From: Synechococcus sp. UW140
GTDB lineage: Bacteria; Cyanobacteriota; Cyanobacteriia; PCC-6307; Cyanobiaceae
Length of the DNA stretch: 35,613 nt
Direction of reading: 5' to 3'
NCBI GenBank assembly: GCA_945861595.1
Contig: CAMAVE010000013.1
Coordinates: 1 to 35,613 of the forward strand
Part shown: piece by piece, positions 1 to 9,325 of the stretch
How the letters are laid out: each line of letters begins with the position of its first letter
Numbering within the stretch: position 1 is the stretch's first letter
The notes under the pieces: generated by a model
Told to the model about the DNA's origin: nothing
The model's database searches: none
Seen by the model: only the letters and a program-made list of their open reading frames with translations
Translations under genes and position numbers: made by a program

Positions 1-9
1 CTTGCCCAT
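1..9 (-). CDS. dnaK: Start of a divergent gene, probably dnaK (only 3 codons in window)
   Basis: On the minus strand the first nine bases read ATG GGC AAG (Met-Gly-Lys), preceded by a perfect AGGAGG Shine-Dalgarno with 9-nt spacing. Cyanobacterial DnaK proteins commonly begin Met-Gly-Lys, and as I recall dnaK lies divergent to aroE in Synechococcus/Prochlorococcus. The start is seen in the sequence. The product name is inferred from three residues plus gene order, so any other protein starting MGK would fit. The gene continues beyond the left edge. Confidence 0.4.
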
Positions 10-18
10 GGATAGCAA

Positions 19-24
19 CCTCCT
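19..24 (-). promoter_or_regulatory. Shine-Dalgarno AGGAGG of the leftward gene at the window edge
   Basis: The forward bases cctcct are AGGAGG on the minus strand, 9 nt before the ATG at 9-7. Strong Shine-Dalgarno sites are uncommon in this window, so it supports a genuine, well-translated gene starting at position 9. Confidence 0.6.
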
Positions 25-175
25 GAATGAGGGTTTTGAACTGAAGGCATCCTCAGCAGTGGCCCCCACGGGGGGCTAGGGGTGGTTGCCGAACCCGGCC
101 GTACGGTGCCGCCAACCGCCACGCCCCAGACCCCACCGCCCCAGACCCAACCGCCAGCGCCGCCCCCAATCGCCA

Positions 176-1141
176 ATGTCAGCAGCCATCACAGGAGCCA
201 CAGCCCTGGTGGGCGTTCTCGGCAATCCGGTGCGCCATAGCCTCTCGCCGGCCATGCACAACGCGGCCCTGGCGGACCTGGGCCTGAACTGGGTGTACCT
301 GGCCCTGCCGGCGCCGCCGGAGCGCCTGGAGCAGGTGCTCGATGGCCTGGAGGCGATCGGCTGCCGCGGCCTCAACGTCACCATTCCCCACAAGCAGGCG
401 GTGGTGTCCCTGGTGGCGGAGCTCAGCCCCCTGGCCCGCCGGCTCGGGGCGGTGAACACCCTGGTGCCCCGGGCCGAAGGCGGCTGGTTGGGCACCAACA
501 CCGATGTCGAGGGCTTCCTGGCCCCCCTGCGCAGCGGATCCTTTGGCCCTTGGGCTGGACAGCGGGCGTTGGTGCTGGGCTGCGGCGGCAGTGCCCTGGC
601 CGTGGTGGCGGGCCTGGTGGAACTGGGCCTGGACTCGATCCAGGTGGCCGGCCGCCAACCCGCGGCCCTGGAGGCCTTTCTCGCCACCTGCGCCGGCTGG
701 AGCGAGGCCACCCAGCTGGAGGGCCTGGCCTGGGGCGGCCCCCCGGGCCCTGGGCCAGAAGGGCCAGGAGCGCCCTTGATATCTACCTCTGGGTATGGGG
801 CCAGCTCCCTGGCTGAGGCCCTGGCTGGCGCCGATCTGGTCGTGAACACGACACCCGTGGGCATGGCGTCGGCCACCGATCCCGCCGCCGCCCAGCGCTG
901 CCCCCTGGGGCCCCTGGAGCTGGCGGCCCTCCAGCCCCCCACCCTCGTGTACGACCTGATCTACACGCCCCGGCCCAGCCAACTCCTGCGCCAGGCCGCG
1001 GCCCGCGGTTGCCCTTGCCTTGATGGGCTGGAGATGCTCGTCCAGCAGGGGGCCGCCGCCCTGCGCCATTGGAGTGGCCGCGCGGAGATCCCCGTGGATG
1101 CCATGCGCCAGGCCGCCTTGGCGGAATTGGCTCGCGGCTGA
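176..1141 (+). CDS. aroE: Shikimate dehydrogenase
   Basis: NADPH-dependent reduction of 3-dehydroshikimate to shikimate in the cytoplasmic route to aromatic amino acids. The 321-residue protein has the family signatures in order: the N-terminal GNPVRHSLSPAMHN substrate loop, NVTIPHK with the catalytic lysine, GAVNTLV, a nucleotide-binding LVLGCGGSA turn, VNTTPVGM, and the C-terminal DGLEMLVQQGA. I chose ATG 176; an upstream in-frame extension to 86 is Pro/Arg-rich and unlike the family. It is longer than the usual 270-290 residues because of a Gly/Pro/Ser-rich insertion of about 35 residues before the VNTTP motif. It lies divergent from the putative dnaK and 136 bp upstream of the Tic20-like gene. 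Confidence 0.95.
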   Translation: MSAAITGATALVGVLGNPVRHSLSPAMHNAALADLGLNWVYLALPAPPERLEQVLDGLEAIGCRGLNVTIPHKQAVVSLVAELSPLARRLGAVNTLVPRAEGGWLGTNTDVEGFLAPLRSGSFGPWAGQRALVLGCGGSALAVVAGLVELGLDSIQVAGRQPAALEAFLATCAGWSEATQLEGLAWGGPPGPGPEGPGAPLISTSGYGASSLAEALAGADLVVNTTPVGMASATDPAAAQRCPLGPLELAALQPPTLVYDLIYTPRPSQLLRQAAARGCPCLDGLEMLVQQGAAALRHWSGRAEIPVDAMRQAALAELARG

Positions 1142-1277
1142 TGCCGACCGACGGCTCAGGTGGGGTTGAGCAGTTGGTGCGTCGCTGCAGGTCCAGAGTC
1201 TCGGTCGCGGCTCCGTGTTGTGCCCGGCCCAGGTCCTTGGCCCAGCGGCTCTAGCCTGGGCAGAGCTTCCCACCCCC

Positions 1278-1745
1278 ATGGCGTCGATTCCGATCTGGCA
1301 ACGGCTGTTGGCCGTATTGGCCTACCTGCTGCCCTGGAGCGATGGGGTGGCCTTCGGCCGCTATTTGTTTCCCCTGTTTCCGCCTCTGCAGTGGCTGACC
1401 TTGCCGGCCCTGCCTGTGCTGATGGTTCAGCAGATGGTGCCCTTTGGCGGCTTCCTGCTGTTCCTAGTGCTGTATTTGGCCGTGGTGCGCAACCAGAAGG
1501 TGCCCTACTACCTGCGGTTCCAAGTGCTGCAGGCGATCCTGATTGACATCGTGCTGGTGGTGGTGAGCCTGGCCTTCTCCGTGCTGCTAGCGCCCCTGGG
1601 CGCCGGGTTTGCCGTGCGCACCCTCAGCAACACCGTGTTTTTGGCGGTGTTGCTGCTGGTGGCGTTCGCGGTTGTCGAGTGCCTGCGGGGCCGCCAGGCG
1701 GAGATCCCCAGCCTCTCCGAGGCCGTGCGCATGCAGCTCTATTGA
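1278..1745 (+). CDS. Tic20-like (Ycf60-type) membrane protein
   Basis: A 155-residue integral membrane protein with about four hydrophobic segments. It starts with a short amphipathic stretch (MASIPIWQRLLAVLAYLLPW), has a central segment ending in NQKVPYYLRFQVLQAILIDI, and ends in a short polar tail. The Y(Y)LRF-x-VLQAILIDI region and overall topology match the Tic20/Ycf60 family, whose plastid members belong to the inner-envelope import machinery; the role in cyanobacteria is unsettled. ATG 1278 is chosen over a TTG start 63 nt upstream because the upstream residues are not hydrophobic and are family-atypical. The position between aroE and rpsF fits the picocyanobacterial order I remember. 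Confidence 0.8.
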   Translation: MASIPIWQRLLAVLAYLLPWSDGVAFGRYLFPLFPPLQWLTLPALPVLMVQQMVPFGGFLLFLVLYLAVVRNQKVPYYLRFQVLQAILIDIVLVVVSLAFSVLLAPLGAGFAVRTLSNTVFLAVLLLVAFAVVECLRGRQAEIPSLSEAVRMQLY

Positions 1746-1886
1746 GGGGCCCCCGTTGACGGGCCAGTCAAGCCGCCAGCCCTGACCTGAGGAGGGCAGG
1801 CCCCCTGCCGCGATACATTGGGCAATCCGCCGTTGGCAGCCCGCACCCAGGCAGCCAGCCCTCGTCCAAGTCGGATCGTCCCGGTC

Positions 1887-2258
1887 ATGTCCCAGAAGCC
1901 CTACTACGAAACCATGTACATCCTTCGTCCGGACATCCCGGAGGAAGAGGTGGAAACCCATGTCAGCAAGTACCGCGACCTGGTGACCGAGGCCGGCGCT
2001 GAGGTGCTCGACACCCAGATGCGCGGTAAGCGCCGCCTGGCCTACACGATCGCTGGCCACAAGGAAGGCATCTACGTGCAGCTCACCCACAACGGCGATG
2101 GCCAGCAGGTGGCCACCCTGGAGCGGGCCATGCGCCTCAGCGAAGATGTGATTCGCTATCTCACCGTTAAGCAGGAGGGTCCCCTGCCCGCCCCCCGCAC
2201 TGGCCCGCTTCCCACGGTCACCACCGAAGCGGCTGCCCTGGAAACCGTCGAAGCCTGA
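1887..2258 (+). CDS. rpsF: 30S ribosomal protein S6
   Basis: Small-subunit ribosomal protein (bS6) that binds 16S rRNA with S18. The 123-residue product begins [12 protein letters not shown], the first beta-strand of S6, and contains [15 protein letters not shown] and [11 protein letters not shown], the usual core strands. The C-terminal Pro/Thr/Ala-rich tail is typical of cyanobacterial S6. ATG 1887 gives the family-length protein; the open frame extends upstream to 1818 without homologous sequence. A hairpin followed by a T-rich stretch lies 30 bp after the stop. Confidence 0.95.
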   Translation: MSQKPYYETMYILRPDIPEEEVETHVSKYRDLVTEAGAEVLDTQMRGKRRLAYTIAGHKEGIYVQLTHNGDGQQVATLERAMRLSEDVIRYLTVKQEGPLPAPRTGPLPTVTTEAAALETVEA

Positions 2259-2288
2259 GGCTTTTCCCGGTTATTACCGCCTTTGTCT

Positions 2289-2327
2289 GCCCCTGGCCCG
2301 CTTGCTGCGGTTCAGGGGCTTTGATTT
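2289..2327 (+). terminator. Likely intrinsic terminator after rpsF
   Basis: GCCCCTG at 2289-2295 pairs with CAGGGGC at 2313-2319 across a 17-nt loop, and the stem is followed by TTTGATTT. It sits 30 bp beyond the rpsF stop and would end the aroE-tic20-rpsF direction. Confidence 0.6.
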
Positions 2328-2473
2328 GGCTTGACTCGGGGTCCGTTGCTGAAGCTGGGCCGTCCTAACCCCGGGCTAGGTCCAGCCGTAAGGCCGGCGC
2401 GGCTTGCGGTCGGCCCTGGGCTTGCCGAGCCGCTGCCCGGTCAGGCACCAAAGGGTCCCGGTCCTGGCGAAGA

Positions 2474-2992
2474 TTGGGAGTGTTCCTGCCCCCCGGTCCC
2501 CTGGAGCAGCCATCCCCCACGGACCAGCCATTCCCCGGGCAACAACCATTCCCCGCGCAACAGCCATTCCCCGGGCAACAGCCATCGCCAGGGATCCCGG
2601 GCACCCCGAGCCCGGCCCAAGCCCCACCCGCGGAGCTGGCCGCGGCCCTGGCAGCTGCCCGCCAGGAGTTGGAGCAGAGCGTGGGCCAACTGGCGGAGCT
2701 GGACCAGCTGATCGTCGATCTGCCGGGCATTTTTGAGCGCAAGTTCGCCCAGCGGCTCCAGCCCTTGCTCGAACGCCAGCGGCTGCTTAGCGAGGACAAC
2801 CACGCCCTGCGGGAGCACCTGCAGCGTCTGCTGCCGCCGGCCCACGAGGGGCAAGCCCGCCTTGGGCCCCGGCCAGCGGATCCAGCGGGATCAGATCAGG
2901 TTCCAGCTAGCCAAAGGCCAGCCCAGGGCAGGCCTGCCTGGCGGCGGCGCCTGCACCAGGCCACTCGGCGCTTGCTGCGTCGGGGGCCTTGA
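2474..2992 (+). CDS. Hypothetical coiled-coil protein with Pro/Gln-rich N terminus
   Basis: I do not recognise a named family. The N-terminal 50 residues are a low-complexity repeat built from (Q)QPFPGQQPFP-type units, visible as a tandem cattccccgggcaacaac-like DNA repeat at about 2528-2588. Residues 53-120 are an acidic/Leu-rich helix (Leu-Ala-Glu-Leu-Asp-Gln-Leu heptads) likely to form a coiled coil, and the last 50 are basic and Arg/Pro-rich. The start is uncertain: TTG 2474 or GTG 2480, with no clear Shine-Dalgarno. It converges on argG with a long shared hairpin between them. From memory a coiled-coil hypothetical sits here in related genomes, which makes the central helix the best-supported part. 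Confidence 0.65.
   Translation: MGVFLPPGPLEQPSPTDQPFPGQQPFPAQQPFPGQQPSPGIPGTPSPAQAPPAELAAALAAARQELEQSVGQLAELDQLIVDLPGIFERKFAQRLQPLLERQRLLSEDNHALREHLQRLLPPAHEGQARLGPRPADPAGSDQVPASQRPAQGRPAWRRRLHQATRRLLRRGP
2528..2588 (+). repeat. Short tandem repeat encoding Gln-Pro-Phe-Pro units
   Basis: Four imperfect copies of an 18-base unit (cattccccgggcaacaac and variants) lie in tandem inside the hypothetical gene and encode the PFPGQQ-type repeat. In-frame length variation between strains would be expected. Confidence 0.7.
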
Positions 2993-2999
2993 CCAGGCC

Positions 3000-3053
3000 C
3001 TGACTCGCTCCCACACCAGCCCTTGGCCGGGGCCTGGTTCGGGAGCGAGTCAG
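3000..3053. terminator. Long inverted repeat between convergent genes, probable bidirectional terminator
   Basis: CTGACTCGCTCCC (3000-3012) pairs perfectly with GGGAGCGAGTCAG (3041-3053). An inner ACCAG/CTGGT pair continues the hairpin. It lies exactly between the 3' ends of the hypothetical gene (2992) and argG (3077). There is no T-run, so it may act through structure or with Rho. Confidence 0.6.
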
Positions 3054-3076
3054 TTAGGGGCCCCAGGGAGGGCCGA

Positions 3077-4302
<1,226 letters not shown>

Positions 4303-4306
<4 letters not shown>

Positions 4307-4569
4307 CCCTGATGCTCCTTGCCGGAATGCAGCGATTCTCCCCCGTCGCCGGTTGGCCCCGGCTCGCCAGTCCCTGAAGTCCAGCCGAGCAGCAGCCAAA
4401 GGCCCATCAGGGCCGGCGGTCCCAGCACCAGGAGCACCACCTTGCCCAGGTCGATGGAGAGCGGTTCGGGCCAGCGCTGCCCCGCCCATGCCAGGCCGCC
4501 GCTGAGCAGCAGGGCTGCCAGCCAGACCGCCAGAAGTTTGGTTCGGGAGCTGCTGAACAGGTCGTGCAA
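4303..4569 (-). CDS. Small two-helix membrane protein coupled to argG
   Basis: An 88-residue protein with two hydrophobic segments (about residues 10-29 and 42-62) and a polar Gly/Glu-rich tail. I do not recognise a named domain. The only initiation codon before the upstream in-frame stop (TGA at 4602-4600) is TTG 4569. The stop overlaps the argG start by four bases (ATGA), so the two are probably one transcript and the small protein is made upstream of argG. A role in arginine metabolism is not implied by the sequence. Confidence 0.65.
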
Positions 4570-4636
4570 CGGTGCCTCGGTTAGGATTGTGGATTGGGTT
4601 CAGTTCAGCCCATTGCCGGGTGCCCTGGAGCAGATA

Positions 4637-4903
4637 ATGAGCAACCTCAGCCTCAGCAACCTTGACAGCATCAACCCCTCGCTGACCCGCTACGGCCGCA
4701 GCGAGATGGCGCCGGTGCTGCCCCTACGCGAAGAGCCCGACCTGCTGAGCTGGCTGGAGTCCAGTGGCCGCCTGGTGGCCGACGAGGAAACCGCTTCGGC
4801 CGATGTGAGCACGGTGGAAGAGGAGGAGCTCTCCGCCCTGATGGGTGAGAAGGAGGATTACAACCCTGCCGACGAGCAGTCCGAAGAAGACTGGGAAGAT
4901 TGA
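4637..4903 (+). CDS. DUF3134 family protein
   Basis: An 88-residue acidic soluble protein. The N-terminal half ([20 protein letters not shown], then [12 protein letters not shown]) matches the cyanobacterial DUF3134 family as I remember it. The C-terminal half is an acidic Glu/Asp tail ending EEDWED. Its function is unknown. ATG 4637 is taken as start; in-frame upstream sequence overlaps the divergent small membrane-protein gene and is not family-like. It is divergently transcribed from the argG unit, with a 67-bp shared promoter region. Confidence 0.8.
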   Translation: MSNLSLSNLDSINPSLTRYGRSEMAPVLPLREEPDLLSWLESSGRLVADEETASADVSTVEEEELSALMGEKEDYNPADEQSEEDWED

Positions 4904-5009
4904 GCTTCCGCAACTGAGCTTCGGCAACGCCGGGCCTGGCTTGGTGCCCGCCTGAGGCCCTGGAAGCCGGCCCTGCAGGGGCTGGGGATTCACCAGTCCA
5001 ATCGCCAAG

Positions 5010-5041
5010 GGCCCATTGCCAAGGACCCTTGGCAATGGGCC
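5010..5041. terminator. Perfect 15-bp hairpin between the DUF3134 gene and mraY
   Basis: GGCCCATTGCCAAGG-type left arm (5010-5024) pairs with its exact complement (5027-5041) around a 2-nt nominal loop. It lies 107 bp after the DUF3134 stop and 69 bp before mraY. There is no T-run; it is probably a terminator or an mRNA 3'-end stabiliser. Confidence 0.55.
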
Positions 5042-5109
5042 AGGGCTCTAAATGGCCCTGTAGGACGGCCAAGGCTTGAGGAAGACTGTGTTGAGTCATC
5101 CCAGTCCCC

Positions 5110-6201
5110 TTGGCGTTCACCCAACTCCTGGTCCGTCTGCCGGGGAATAGCCGCAGGATCGCGGCCCTCCTGGCCCTGATCCTGCTGGTGGTTTGCGTGC
5201 TCAGCGACTGGTTGTTGGGCCAGGCCCTCCAGCTCAGCCTGCCCCTGCTGATGGGTGCCCTGGTCAGTGGGGCCCTGGTGAGCTGGGGGGTGCCGCGCCT
5301 GCGGGCGCTCAAATTGGGCCAGGTGATCCGCGAGGAGGGCCCCCAATCCCACCTTGGCAAGGCCGGCACGCCCACCATGGGGGGGCTGCTTGTGGTTCCG
5401 GCGGGCCTGATCGTCGGCAGCCTGGTGGCCCCTGGCGATGACCGCTTGCTGGCGGTGGCGGCGATCAGCCTCAGCTATCTGGCGATCGGCGGCATCGACG
5501 ACTGGCGTAGCCTCACCCGCCGCACCAACAAAGGTCTGTCGCCCCGGGGCAAATTGCTGTTGCAGGCCCTCACGGCGGCCGCCTTCCTGGCCTGGGCCTA
5601 CTGGCAGCAGCAACTGGGCAGCGATTTGGCCCTGCCCCTGGGCTGGGTGTTGCCCCTGGGCCTGCTGATCTGGCCCCTGGGCCTGTTTGTGTTCCTGGCC
5701 GAAAGTAACGCCACCAACCTCACCGATGGCCTCGATGGCCTGGCGGCCGGCTGCGGCGCTGTGGTGTTTACGGGTCTGGGCCTGCAATTGATGCTGCGCG
5801 GCCATGGCGGCGATCCGGCCCTGGCCGGCTTCTGTGCCGCCATGGCCGGGGCCTGGCTGGGTTTCCTGGTGCAGAACCGCCACCCCGCCAAGGTGTTCAT
5901 GGGTGATACCGGCTCCCTGGCCATGGGGGCCTGCCTGGCGGCGGTGGCCCTGCTCAGCAACAGCCTCTGGCCCCTGCTGGTGATGGGCGGCGTGTTTTTG
6001 GCCGAATCCCTCTCGGTGATCCTGCAGGTGTGGGTGTTTAAGGCCACCAAGGGGGCCGATGGCCAGGGCCGGCGCCTGTTCCGCATGGCGCCCCTGCACC
6101 ACCATTTCGAGTTGGGTGGCGCCAGCGAACAGCAGGTGGTGGTGGGCCTATGGGCCTGCAGTTTGCTACTGGTATTGGTGGGGCTGGTGCTGGTGCCCTG
6201 A
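5110..6201 (+). CDS. mraY: Phospho-N-acetylmuramoyl-pentapeptide transferase
   Basis: Transfers phospho-MurNAc-pentapeptide to undecaprenyl phosphate at the inner face of the plasma membrane (lipid I synthesis). The 363-residue polytopic protein contains KAGTPTMGG after the first helices, [30 protein letters not shown] with the catalytic Asp residues, [12 protein letters not shown], and the [12 protein letters not shown] signature near the C terminus. The frame is closed by TGA 18 nt upstream of TTG 5110, and no ATG or GTG precedes the first helix, so TTG is the most likely start. Confidence 0.93.
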   Translation: MAFTQLLVRLPGNSRRIAALLALILLVVCVLSDWLLGQALQLSLPLLMGALVSGALVSWGVPRLRALKLGQVIREEGPQSHLGKAGTPTMGGLLVVPAGLIVGSLVAPGDDRLLAVAAISLSYLAIGGIDDWRSLTRRTNKGLSPRGKLLLQALTAAAFLAWAYWQQQLGSDLALPLGWVLPLGLLIWPLGLFVFLAESNATNLTDGLDGLAAGCGAVVFTGLGLQLMLRGHGGDPALAGFCAAMAGAWLGFLVQNRHPAKVFMGDTGSLAMGACLAAVALLSNSLWPLLVMGGVFLAESLSVILQVWVFKATKGADGQGRRLFRMAPLHHHFELGGASEQQVVVGLWACSLLLVLVGLVLVP

Positions 6202-6289
6202 GGCCAACGCTCTGAGCCAGCGCCGGTCAGGCACCAGGCCCGCTGGTTGGCCCCAACCCCCGTTGCCGTTCCCAACCCCAATCCCCGCT

Positions 6290-6538
6290 ATGGCCTACTT
6301 CACCTGGAAGGAAACCGGCCTCACCGCCGACTGCGCCAGCCTGGAGGCGATGGCCGCCCGGTTGGAGGAGGCAGCGGGTCTGATGCGGCGCATGGCCTCC
6401 GAAGGCTTCGTGGTGGAACGCCATGCCGATGGCCAGCACATCACCCATGCCGATGCGGCGGTGTTTGAGGCCTACGGCTTCATCAGCGAAGAGCCGCCCG
6501 TGCGCCAGCTCACCCTCATGCCGGAACTGGCCGGGTGA
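6290..6538 (+). CDS. Conserved-looking small hypothetical protein downstream of mraY
   Basis: An 82-residue soluble protein beginning MAYFTWKETGLTADC with a predicted helix (residues 17-39, Leu/Ala/Met-rich), a central SEGFVVER strand and the tail QLTLMPELAG. There is no named domain I recognise. Codon use matches the neighbouring core genes, and the ATG start at 6290 gives a compact product, so it is probably a lineage-specific conserved gene. The open frame upstream of 6290 overlaps the mraY end and is a shadow. Confidence 0.7.
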   Translation: MAYFTWKETGLTADCASLEAMAARLEEAAGLMRRMASEGFVVERHADGQHITHADAAVFEAYGFISEEPPVRQLTLMPELAG

Positions 6539-6580
6539 GCCAGGGCGGGGCCGGCGCCTTGCGACGTTCTGCCCAACGGT

Positions 6581-6754
6581 TCAGATCTTTGGCCGCCGGA
6601 CATAGCCCCACACCCAAACCACCACAAAGGCCAGGGACGACAAACCCAGGTAAATCAGCGCGCCCTTTTGCAGGTCAGCGATGTCCCAGCCGAAGAGCAG
6701 TCCAGAGGCGGCATCACCCGCCGTGGAGAAGCCGAGCAGGGGGAACAGCAACAC
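6581..6754 (-). CDS. Small single-span membrane protein (57 aa)
   Basis: A minus-strand frame from GTG 6754 to TGA 6581 encodes 57 residues. The N-terminal part is hydrophobic (VLLFPLLGFSTAGDAAS), then GLLFGWDIADLQKGALIY, a strongly hydrophobic span LGLSSLAFVVVWVWG, and the basic end YVRRPKI. This is the layout of a single-pass (perhaps two-pass) protein with a positive cytoplasmic tail, and codons are G/C-ending as in the core genes. The in-frame stop upstream is at 6783-6781, so GTG 6754 or the adjacent TTG is the likely start. It lies opposite the gap between the 82-aa protein gene and purT. I cannot name it; size and topology resemble accessory subunits of photosynthetic or respiratory complexes, which is only analogy. 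Confidence 0.6.
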   Translation of the reverse strand: MLLFPLLGFSTAGDAASGLLFGWDIADLQKGALIYLGLSSLAFVVVWVWGYVRRPKI

Positions 6755-6802
6755 GGGGCTTGGCGGGGCAGGATCAGGTCAGTATCCCCTCTGCTGCAGA
6801 CG

Positions 6803-7990
6803 ATGGCCGGCCTTCCCTTTCCCCGCCGGGTGATGCTGCTGGGCAGCGGTGAATTGGGTAAGGAGGTGGCGATCGCCGCCCAGCGCCTCGGCTGTCAGGT
6901 GATCGCCGTGGACCGCTACGCCTGGGCGCCGGCCATGGCCGTGGCCCAGGTGGCTGAAGTGGTTGCCATGACCGATCCCGAGGCGCTCAAGGACGTGGTG
7001 CGGCGCCACCGGCCCGATGTGGTGATCCCCGAGATCGAGGCCCTGGCGGTGGATGCCCTCGCCGAGCTGGAAGCGGAAGGTCACCGCATCATTCCCACCG
7101 CCCGGGCCACGGCGGTAACGATGAACCGGGACCGGATTCGCGATCTGGCCGCCGGCGAGCTGGGCCTGCGCACTGCCCGCTACGCCTACGCCGCCAGCGC
7201 CGCCGAACTCGCCGCTGCGGCGGAGCCCCTGGGCTGGCCCGTGGTGGTGAAGCCGGTGATGAGCTCTTCAGGCAAGGGCCAGAGCGTGGTTGAGGGGCCC
7301 GAGGGCCTGGAGGCGGCCTGGGAGGCGGCCCTGGCCGGAGCCCGGGGCAGCGGTGCCCGGGTGATCGTCGAGGAGTTTCTGCGCTTTGAGCAGGAGATCA
7401 CCCTGCTCACGGTGCGCCAGGCCCAGGGGCCCACGCTCTTTTGTCCGCCGATCGGTCACCTGCAGGAGCGGGGCGATTACCAATGCAGCTGGCAGCCGGC
7501 CCACCTGGATGGGCCCCAGCTGGCGGCCGCCCAGGCCATGGCCCGCACGATCACCGACAACCTCGGCGGCACGGGCCTGTTTGGCGTTGAGTTCTTCCTC
7601 TGCCAGGGCGAAGACGGGCCGGAGGTGGTGTTCTCCGAGCTCTCACCCCGGCCCCATGACACGGGGCTCGTAACCCTGGTGGGCCAAAACTTGAGTGAAT
7701 TCGAACTGCATTTGCGGGCCGTGTTGGAGCTGCCGATCCCGGAGATTCGCCTGGCCACCGCCGCCGCCAGTCGGGTGATTCTCGCCGAGTTGGCCTGCGA
7801 GCCGGTGGCCTACCTGGGCCTGGAGGAGGCCCTCGCAGAGGACGACACCCAGGTGCTGCTGTTCGGCAAGGCGGAGGCCAGGCCCCAGCGCCGCATGGGT
7901 GTGGTGCTCGCTGGCGGCACCAGCCCCGAGCAGGCGCGGGAGCGGGCCGATCGGGCTGCTGCCCGAATTGCAGTTGTTAAAGGGGCCTGA
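6803..7990 (+). CDS. purT: Formate-dependent phosphoribosylglycinamide formyltransferase (PurT)
   Basis: ATP-grasp enzyme that formylates GAR with formate and ATP in purine synthesis. The 395-residue protein (E. coli PurT 392) shows the N-terminal VMLLGSGELGKEVAIAAQRL nucleotide-binding turn, the ATP-grasp lysine in WPVVVKPVMSSSGKGQS, VIVEEFLRFEQEITLLTVR, and the metal-binding GVEFFL ... FSELSPRPHDTG. ATG 6803 is chosen; the open frame continues upstream to 6668 through sequence that is the opposite strand of the small membrane-protein gene. Confidence 0.95.
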   Translation: MAGLPFPRRVMLLGSGELGKEVAIAAQRLGCQVIAVDRYAWAPAMAVAQVAEVVAMTDPEALKDVVRRHRPDVVIPEIEALAVDALAELEAEGHRIIPTARATAVTMNRDRIRDLAAGELGLRTARYAYAASAAELAAAAEPLGWPVVVKPVMSSSGKGQSVVEGPEGLEAAWEAALAGARGSGARVIVEEFLRFEQEITLLTVRQAQGPTLFCPPIGHLQERGDYQCSWQPAHLDGPQLAAAQAMARTITDNLGGTGLFGVEFFLCQGEDGPEVVFSELSPRPHDTGLVTLVGQNLSEFELHLRAVLELPIPEIRLATAAASRVILAELACEPVAYLGLEEALAEDDTQVLLFGKAEARPQRRMGVVLAGGTSPEQARERADRAAARIAVVKGA

Positions 7991-8020
7991 ACCCCCTGGT
8001 TGCAAGGGGACTTGGGCTTT

Positions 8021-9238
8021 ATGGTGCGGCGATCGACAGTCCCCATGGCCCAGGCCCAACCCAGTCGCGGCCGTGACCGCAAGCAACGCCCGGCGCGCCG
8101 CTCGCCTGGGCAGGCCTCGGAGCGCCAGGACGCCGGCGGCGGACGCCGCCAGGGCCTCGACCCCATGGGTGAACGCAGCGCACGCCAAGCCGGCCAGCGC
8201 CGCCCCCAGGCCGCTACGACAGCCTTCAGCGACGGGTTGTTGTTGCCCCTGGAACGACCTGCCCGTTCAGCACCCCTACGCCCCAGCCCCGAGGCGATCC
8301 CAGGCCAACCCGATCCCCGGCCCCGGCGCCCAGGCGGTCCAAGGGGTCCAGGGAGCCCCCATAGGGCCAAGGGACCGAAACGGGCCCTGCTGCTCACCTT
8401 CCTGCTGGGTATGGGAGTGGGCTATGGCCTGGTGGGGCCCTTGGGCGCGCTCGTGGGGGGCGGCCTGGCCAAGCTCTGGCATCCAGGCAGCCTGCTCGCT
8501 TCGATGGCACCGCCGGTGGCCACGGGGAACCATCGACTCCTGGTCATCGGCACCGATCAGGTGTCAGGCAACACCGATTCCCTCTTCACCCTGCATCTGG
8601 ATGGGGGCAAAACTGAACTCACCCAGGTGCCGCGGGACACCTACATCGAATCCGATCAGTACGGGCCGATGAAGGCCAATGCGCTCTATGCCACCGGCGG
8701 CATTCCCCTGGTTAAGCAGGAGCTAACCAAGCTGCTATCAGCGCCCGTTGATCACTACATCTTCGTCAATCTCAACGCCGTTCAACATCTCGGCGATGCC
8801 CTCGGTGGTGTGGAAGTGGATGTGCCCAAGCGCATGCTCTACACCGACCAAACCCAGGGCTTGACCATCGATCTCTATCCCGGCAGGCAACTGCTTAAGG
8901 GCAAGGACCTCGAAGGTTTCCTGCGCTTCCGCCATGATGCCCTTGGCGATATCGGCCGCATGCAACGGCAACAGCTGGTGCTCAACGAAGTCTTTCGAAA
9001 ACTGGCCAATCCGGCCTTCGTGGCCCAGTTGCCGGCGCTGCTCAAGATCGCTGGCACCGATATCAAGACGGACCTCTCCCCGCTTCAGATTGGCGGCCTG
9101 CTCAGTGCCATGGGTACCACCAAGCTGAACATCCAGCAACTGTCGGGCAAGTCCTATTGGCATGCCGATATTGATTACTGGATGCCCGATATCAACCCCC
9201 GCCATGCTGAGTACCAGAGCCAATATCCCGAGAGTTGA
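8021..9238 (+). CDS. LytR-CpsA-Psr (LCP) family protein
   Basis: LCP enzymes attach phosphorylated glycopolymers to peptidoglycan or related acceptors from undecaprenyl-linked donors; the catalytic domain is extracytoplasmic. The N terminus (about 120 residues) is basic, Pro/Arg-rich and probably disordered in the cytoplasm. One hydrophobic span follows (ALLLTFLLGMGVGYGLVGPL). The LCP domain has VIGTDQ, the PRDTYI motif, DALGGVEVDVP, and FLRFRHDALGDIGRMQRQQ with the conserved Arg/Asp residues. The start is ambiguous: ATG 8021 with AAGGGGA 13 nt upstream, or ATG 8045; TTG 8000 is less likely. Confidence 0.88.
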   Translation: MVRRSTVPMAQAQPSRGRDRKQRPARRSPGQASERQDAGGGRRQGLDPMGERSARQAGQRRPQAATTAFSDGLLLPLERPARSAPLRPSPEAIPGQPDPRPRRPGGPRGPGSPHRAKGPKRALLLTFLLGMGVGYGLVGPLGALVGGGLAKLWHPGSLLASMAPPVATGNHRLLVIGTDQVSGNTDSLFTLHLDGGKTELTQVPRDTYIESDQYGPMKANALYATGGIPLVKQELTKLLSAPVDHYIFVNLNAVQHLGDALGGVEVDVPKRMLYTDQTQGLTIDLYPGRQLLKGKDLEGFLRFRHDALGDIGRMQRQQLVLNEVFRKLANPAFVAQLPALLKIAGTDIKTDLSPLQIGGLLSAMGTTKLNIQQLSGKSYWHADIDYWMPDINPRHAEYQSQYPES

Positions 9239-9325
9239 AAATTACGGGGTTGGCCCCAGAATCCAGCTCAGGGGCCCTAGTTCAGAGGCCCCCGCTTAGC
9301 TGGCGCCTCACTAGCGGGCTCCGGC

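Noticed and set aside
179-1279. Long minus-strand frame across aroE
   Set aside because: Shadow of aroE in GC-rich DNA; composition is Gln/His/Gly-rich and it has no motif.
4990-6105. 371-codon minus-strand frame across mraY
   Set aside because: Gln/His/Gly-rich shadow of mraY, which has all family motifs.
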